Positions 45,953 to 49,181 of a stretch of 49,181 nt of DNA are shown one piece after another. This DNA is from Planosporangium thailandense (GTDB taxonomy: Bacteria > Actinomycetota > Actinomycetes > Mycobacteriales > Micromonosporaceae). Position 1 is the first letter of the stretch. Each line of letters starts with the position of its first letter. The stretch lies in NCBI RefSeq assembly GCF_011947195.1, contig NZ_JAATVY010000038.1, positions 1-49,181 of the forward strand. The letters run 5' to 3'. A model generated the notes under the pieces. The model had not been told where the DNA came from, searched no databases, and saw nothing but the letters and a program-made list of their open reading frames with translations. The position numbers were made by a program, and so were the translations under genes.

Positions 45953-46503
45953 AGCACGTCCGTCTCGGCCGGACGCAGCGCGACCTCGACACCCAGGGCG
46001 CGCGAGACGGCTTCCAGGCGCTCACCGATGGCGTCCACATCGGCGCCGGCCGGCAGGTCCAACTCCGCCACCAGCACGTACAGGTCGCCGGACAGCCGGG
46101 TGGTCAGGTCGGTGATGTTGCCACCGAACTCGGCCAGCCCACGGGCCACCGAGGCGACGATCCCCAGCCGGTCGGCGCCGTGCACTGACAGCACGTAGTG
46201 CCCGCCGGGTGGCTCGGGCGTACCCTCCGGGCCCACCTTGCGGACCGTGGTCGCAAGCGTTCCGTCGGCGGTGAGTGGCGCGAGCGCGGCCTCCACGTCC
46301 TCGATCGCCGGCGTACCCGCCTCCGCGCCCGGGCCGCCGCAGATCAGCGTCATCGCGAAGTGCCCGCGCAGCCGGGTCATCGTGGAGTCGGTCAGGTTCA
46401 TCCCCAACCCCGCCAGGACCTCAGCCACGTCGGCGATGATTCCCGGCCGGTCATGCCCGATAACGGTGATCGCGAGCTCGTCCACCCTCGCATCATCGTG
46501 CAT
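45949..46503 (-). CDS. Tandem ACT-domain protein (GcvR-like)
   Basis: About 184 residues with two ACT domains: ~8-85 (L-A-I-T-V-I-G-H-D-R-P-G-I-I-A-D-V-A-E-V-L-A-G-L-G) and ~100-175 (Y-V-L-S-V-H-G-A-D-R-L-G-I-V-A-S-V-A-R-G-L-A). ACT pairs bind amino acids, and the layout is that of glycine cleavage repressor GcvR-type regulators, which lack a DNA-binding domain. Start is ATG 46503, with GTG 46485 possible. It is coupled to def and divergent from mutY by 27 bp. The ligand and partner are unknown. Confidence 0.85.
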   Translation of the reverse strand: MHDDARVDELAITVIGHDRPGIIADVAEVLAGLGMNLTDSTMTRLRGHFAMTLICGGPGAEAGTPAIEDVEAALAPLTADGTLATTVRKVGPEGTPEPPGGHYVLSVHGADRLGIVASVARGLAEFGGNITDLTTRLSGDLYVLVAELDLPAGADVDAIGERLEAVSRALGVEVALRPAETDVL

Positions 46504-46530
46504 CCGGGCCGCCGTGGCAGGATGGGGCCG

Positions 46531-47406
46531 ATGGCCGTCCACGATCTGGCTACCCCCGCCGTCGCCTGGTACGACGCGAACGCCCGCGACCTGCCCTGGC
46601 GCTCCCCGGACGCGACGCCCTGGGGCGTCCTCGTGAGCGAGGTGATGCTTCAACAGACCCCGGTGTCCCGGGTACTGCCGGCGTGGCTGGACTGGATGGC
46701 GCGCTGGCCCACCCCGTCCGACCTGGCGGCAGACGCGCCGGGAGAGGCGATCCGGGCCTGGGGGCGGCTGGGCTACCCGCGCCGGGCGCTGCGCCTGCAC
46801 GAGTGCGCGGTCGCCATCGTCGCCTCCCACGGCGGCGAGGTACCCGCGGACGTGGACGAGCTGCTGCGCCTGCCCGGAATCGGCGCGTACACCGCCCGCG
46901 CGGTCGCCGCGTTCGCGTACCGCCAGCGCCATCCCGTGGTCGACACGAACGTACGCCGCCTGGTGGCCCGCGCGGTCGCCGGCCTACCGGACGCGGGGCC
47001 GACCACGACCGCGCGCGATCTGGTGGCCGTCGCCGACCTGCTGCCCACCGAGCCGGAGCTCGCCGCGCGCACCTCCGTGGCGTTCATGGAGCTGGGCGCT
47101 CTCGTGTGCACGGCGCGCAGCCCGCGCTGTACGGACTGCCCGCTCGTCGCCGTGTGCGAGTTCCGCCGGTCCGGCGCCGCCCTACCGGCGGGTCCGACAC
47201 GGCGACCGCAGCGTTACGCCGGAACCGACCGGCAGGTCCGCGGTCTGATCCTGGCGGTCCTGCGCACGTCGACCGGCCCGGTACCCCGGACCGCGATCGA
47301 CGTGGTGTGGCCCGACGCCGACCAGCGCCACCGGGCGCTGACCGGGCTGGTGGCCGACGGACTGGTCCGCGAAGTGGGATCCGACCGATTCAGCCTGCCC
47401 GGTTAG
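46531..47406 (+). CDS. mutY: A/G-specific adenine glycosylase
   Basis: A 291-residue base-excision enzyme removing adenine mispaired with 8-oxoguanine. E37 lies in S-E-V-M-L-Q-Q-T; the helix-hairpin-helix L-P-G-I-G-A-Y-T-A precedes catalytic D138 in V-V-D-T-N-V-R-R. The [4Fe-4S] cluster cysteines are C193, C200, C203 and C209 (C-x6-C-x2-C-x5-C). The C-terminal NUDIX-like 8-oxoG domain of E. coli MutY is much reduced, as in other actinobacterial forms. ATG 46531 is preferred; ATG 46522 is in frame. Confidence 0.95.
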   Translation: MAVHDLATPAVAWYDANARDLPWRSPDATPWGVLVSEVMLQQTPVSRVLPAWLDWMARWPTPSDLAADAPGEAIRAWGRLGYPRRALRLHECAVAIVASHGGEVPADVDELLRLPGIGAYTARAVAAFAYRQRHPVVDTNVRRLVARAVAGLPDAGPTTTARDLVAVADLLPTEPELAARTSVAFMELGALVCTARSPRCTDCPLVAVCEFRRSGAALPAGPTRRPQRYAGTDRQVRGLILAVLRTSTGPVPRTAIDVVWPDADQRHRALTGLVADGLVREVGSDRFSLPG

Positions 47407-47452
47407 GGCCGACAGGCGGACCCTGTGTCTTGACCCCGGTGGCTACTCTCGC

Positions 47453-48403
47453 ATGGTGCGTCCCCTCGCGCCCCATCTCAATATCTCGTTGCCCCGCGGC
47501 CGGCTCTCCGCACGCGCGGCAGTCGGGATCCTCGTGTCCACATTGGTCGCGTTCAGCGCGTGCGCTGGAGGTGCCGACGCATCCAACCGGTGGGTGGGCG
47601 ACCACGGCCGCCCGGTCGCGCGATCGTCGCCGCCGCGGGGCCCACTGGCCGTCACTGACGACGGTCTGCCCCCATCCGGTCAGCTGCCACCGCACCCGCC
47701 CGGCTCGTCGTCGGTGTCCGCTCCACCGGACGCACCGTCGTCTCCCGGGGCGGCCGGGGCCGACCTTCTCTCGCGGATCCCCACGTTCCCACCCGCTCCA
47801 CCAGCGGAGAAGATCACGCTGCCTGTGGGGCCGGCCGCGGCCTGGCTGACTCACATCCCCACCTCCCAGAAGGTCGCCTTCCTGACGATCGACGACGGTT
47901 GGGTCAAGCAGCCGGAGGCGATCCAGCTCGTCCAGGCGGCACACGTCCCGGTCACGTTGTTCCTGACGATCGACGCGATCCGGAACAATCCCGGGTACTT
48001 CAAGCGGCTCGAAGCGGGTGGGGCGGTGATCGAAGCCCACACGCTCACGCATCCCGAACTGAAGGGCAAGCCGCTCGCCTTCCAGCAACACGAGATCTGC
48101 GGCTCGGCCGACCAGTTGGGCGCTCTGTACGGCCGGCGCCCGGTGCTGTTCCGCCCACCCTTCGGCGACAAGGATCTGACGACGCTTCTGGTGACCCACC
48201 AGTGCGGCATGAAGGCGGCGTTCTTCTGGAAGGAGACGGTCGACAAGGGCGTGGTCCACTTCCAGGAAGGGCACACGGTGCAGCCCGGCGACATCATCCT
48301 GATGCACTTCCGGCCGGCGTTCGCCGCCGACTTCCTCGCCGCCCTCCAGGCCATCCACGATGCCGGCCTGACCCCGGCGCTGCTGGAGAACTACATCCCC
48401 TAG
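47453..48403 (+). CDS. Exported polysaccharide deacetylase (NodB/CE4)
   Basis: A 316-residue protein. The N-terminus has a signal peptide ending in a lipobox-like A-F-S-A-C (Cys ~37), so it may be a lipoprotein. A Pro/Ser-rich linker covers ~45-115. The CE4 domain at ~120-315 has motif 1 T-I-D-D-G-W (catalytic and metal Asp; the usual F-D-D reads I-D-D), motif 2 H-T-L-T-H-P-E-L and motif 3 R-P-P-F-G. It would remove N-acetyl groups from cell-wall glycans. It lies downstream of mutY and is convergent with clpC. Confidence 0.88.
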   Translation: MVRPLAPHLNISLPRGRLSARAAVGILVSTLVAFSACAGGADASNRWVGDHGRPVARSSPPRGPLAVTDDGLPPSGQLPPHPPGSSSVSAPPDAPSSPGAAGADLLSRIPTFPPAPPAEKITLPVGPAAAWLTHIPTSQKVAFLTIDDGWVKQPEAIQLVQAAHVPVTLFLTIDAIRNNPGYFKRLEAGGAVIEAHTLTHPELKGKPLAFQQHEICGSADQLGALYGRRPVLFRPPFGDKDLTTLLVTHQCGMKAAFFWKETVDKGVVHFQEGHTVQPGDIILMHFRPAFAADFLAALQAIHDAGLTPALLENYIP

Positions 48404-48579
48404 TCTCCGGCCCGCGCGGTTCCGTCCCGGGCTGCGCCCCGGCCCGGGCTGCGCCGCCGTCCCGGCCCGCCGCGGCACCGCCGGCCCGGCGCGGCGCCGC
48501 CTAGATCTTGGGGCTAACGCGCTGGTCTGACACGGCACCGCACCGACAGACAGCGGCGCCAACACCGCGGCTCGGACGC

Positions 48580-48619
48580 AAAGGAGCGGGCGGCCGCCGT
48601 AGCGACCGCCCGCTCCTTT
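48580..48619 (-). terminator. clpC terminator
   Basis: AAAGGAGCGGGCGG and CCGCCCGCTCCTTT form a perfect 14-bp stem with a 12-base loop, 31 bp beyond the clpC stop. On the minus strand it ends in TTT. The 48405-48520 stretch next to it is only low-complexity GC-rich sequence. Confidence 0.8.
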
Positions 48620-48649
48620 CGTGCTGTTTGCCTGTTACGACCTAACGAC

Positions 48650-49181
48650 CTACTCGTCGCCGCTGGCGGCGCCACCCAGGTCGGCCGGGACGGCGTCGGG
48701 CACCAGAGCCGGCTTGTCCGCACCGCGGAACACCAGCCGGGCGTGCTCGACGTCGGTCGGGTCGCCTTCGCAGTCGACCACGACGATCTGGCCGGGGCGC
48801 AGCTCGTTGAACAGGATCCGCTCGGACAGGTTGTCCTCGATCTCGCGCTGGATCGTCCGGCGCAGCGGCCGGGCGCCCAGCACCGGGTCGTAGCCCTTCT
48901 TGGCCAGGAACCGCTTCGAGTTGTCGGTCAGCTCCAGACCCATGTCCTTGTTGCGGAGCTGGGTCTCGATCCGGGAGATCATCAGATCCACGATGCTGAG
49001 GATCTCCGGCTCGGTGAGCTGGTGGAACACGATCGTGTCGTCGATGCGGTTGAGGAACTCCGGGCGGAAGTGCTGCTTGAGCTCGTCGTTGACCTTGACC
49101 TTCATCCGCTCGTAGTTGCTCTCGACGTCCTCGCTGGACTGGAAGCCCATCGAGACCGCCTTGGCCACGTCACGCGTACCG
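48650..49181 (-). CDS. clpC: ClpC ATPase, C-terminal part (5' end outside window)
   Basis: The frame is open to the right edge and continues as G-T-R-D-V-A-K-A-V-S-M-G-F, the segment after sensor 1 of the second AAA+ domain of ClpC/HSP100 unfoldases. Then come F-R-P-E-F-L-N-R-I-D-D-T-I-V-F-H-Q-L and G-A-R-P-L-R-R-T-I-Q-R (sensor 2) and the D2-small domain. The Asp/Glu/Ala-rich tail ends ...A-A-S-G-D-E. ClpC feeds unfolded proteins to the ClpP protease. About 177 of an expected ~840 residues are visible; the N-domain, D1 and the ClpP-loop lie outside. Confidence 0.95.
   Translation of the reverse strand, partial: GTRDVAKAVSMGFQSSEDVESNYERMKVKVNDELKQHFRPEFLNRIDDTIVFHQLTEPEILSIVDLMISRIETQLRNKDMGLELTDNSKRFLAKKGYDPVLGARPLRRTIQREIEDNLSERILFNELRPGQIVVVDCEGDPTDVEHARLVFRGADKPALVPDAVPADLGGAASGDE

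Noticed and set aside
47407-47452. c-di-AMP (ydaO-type) riboswitch before the exported deacetylase gene
   Set aside because: The gap is only 46 bp and lacks the conserved motif, though disA nearby made it worth checking.
48405-48520. GC-rich repeats with CCCGGGCTGCGCC units
   Set aside because: Two or three imperfect units of simple GC-rich composition without a clear stem or boundary; likely low-complexity spacer.

Overview
The window is high-GC DNA with frequent GTG and TTG starts and tightly overlapping genes. It looks like the chromosome of an actinobacterium, most likely of the Micromonosporaceae (Micromonospora/Actinoplanes-like). The family level is an inference from gene content and style, not from a search.

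The right half carries a conserved actinobacterial housekeeping backbone: rlmB-cysS, ispF-ispD-carD, an LpqE-like lipoprotein gene, radA, disA, a small membrane protein gene, def, mutY and clpC (cut by the right edge). As recalled, this follows the Mycobacterium tuberculosis order Rv3579c to Rv3596c. Two blocks split the backbone. Between cysS and ispF lies an approximately 16 kb block with an IclR regulator, class II and class I fumarases around a very large AfsR/SARP-type regulator, a RibD-like reductase-deaminase with swapped domains, and a tyrosine/homogentisate catabolic set: an Lrp regulator, hppD, an aminotransferase, fahA, an uncharacterised conserved gene and hmgA. Between carD and the lipoprotein gene lies a compact natural-product cluster: type III polyketide synthase, acyl-CoA-dehydrogenase-like flavoprotein, methyltransferase and UbiA prenyltransferase. 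It resembles clusters for prenylated, methylated alkylresorcinol or hydroquinone lipids.

The left 12.4 kb is accessory and partly decayed. It holds a secreted Ig-repeat protein (cut by the left edge), a diguanylate cyclase, a methyltransferase interrupted by an amber codon, two divergent sigma-factor/membrane-partner modules of matching design, and a LuxR-type two-component system beside a membrane protein. Next comes a scarred zone (about 9.3 to 12.3 kb) with a recombination junction joining two truncated genes, a three-copy hairpin repeat family, lower-GC unknown genes, a frameshifted creatininase remnant and an integrase remnant next to an intact tRNA-Thr(TGT). A decayed copy of the 3' half of that tRNA lies in the same orientation near 3.75 kb, so the interval between them may be an old tRNA-targeted island.

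Between the catabolic genes, a palindromic repeat of about 50 bp occurs twice (30.3 and 33.7 kb), each time at a convergent gene end. Several hairpin terminators and inverted-repeat operator candidates are also visible. No CRISPR array, rRNA or complete insertion sequence was seen.
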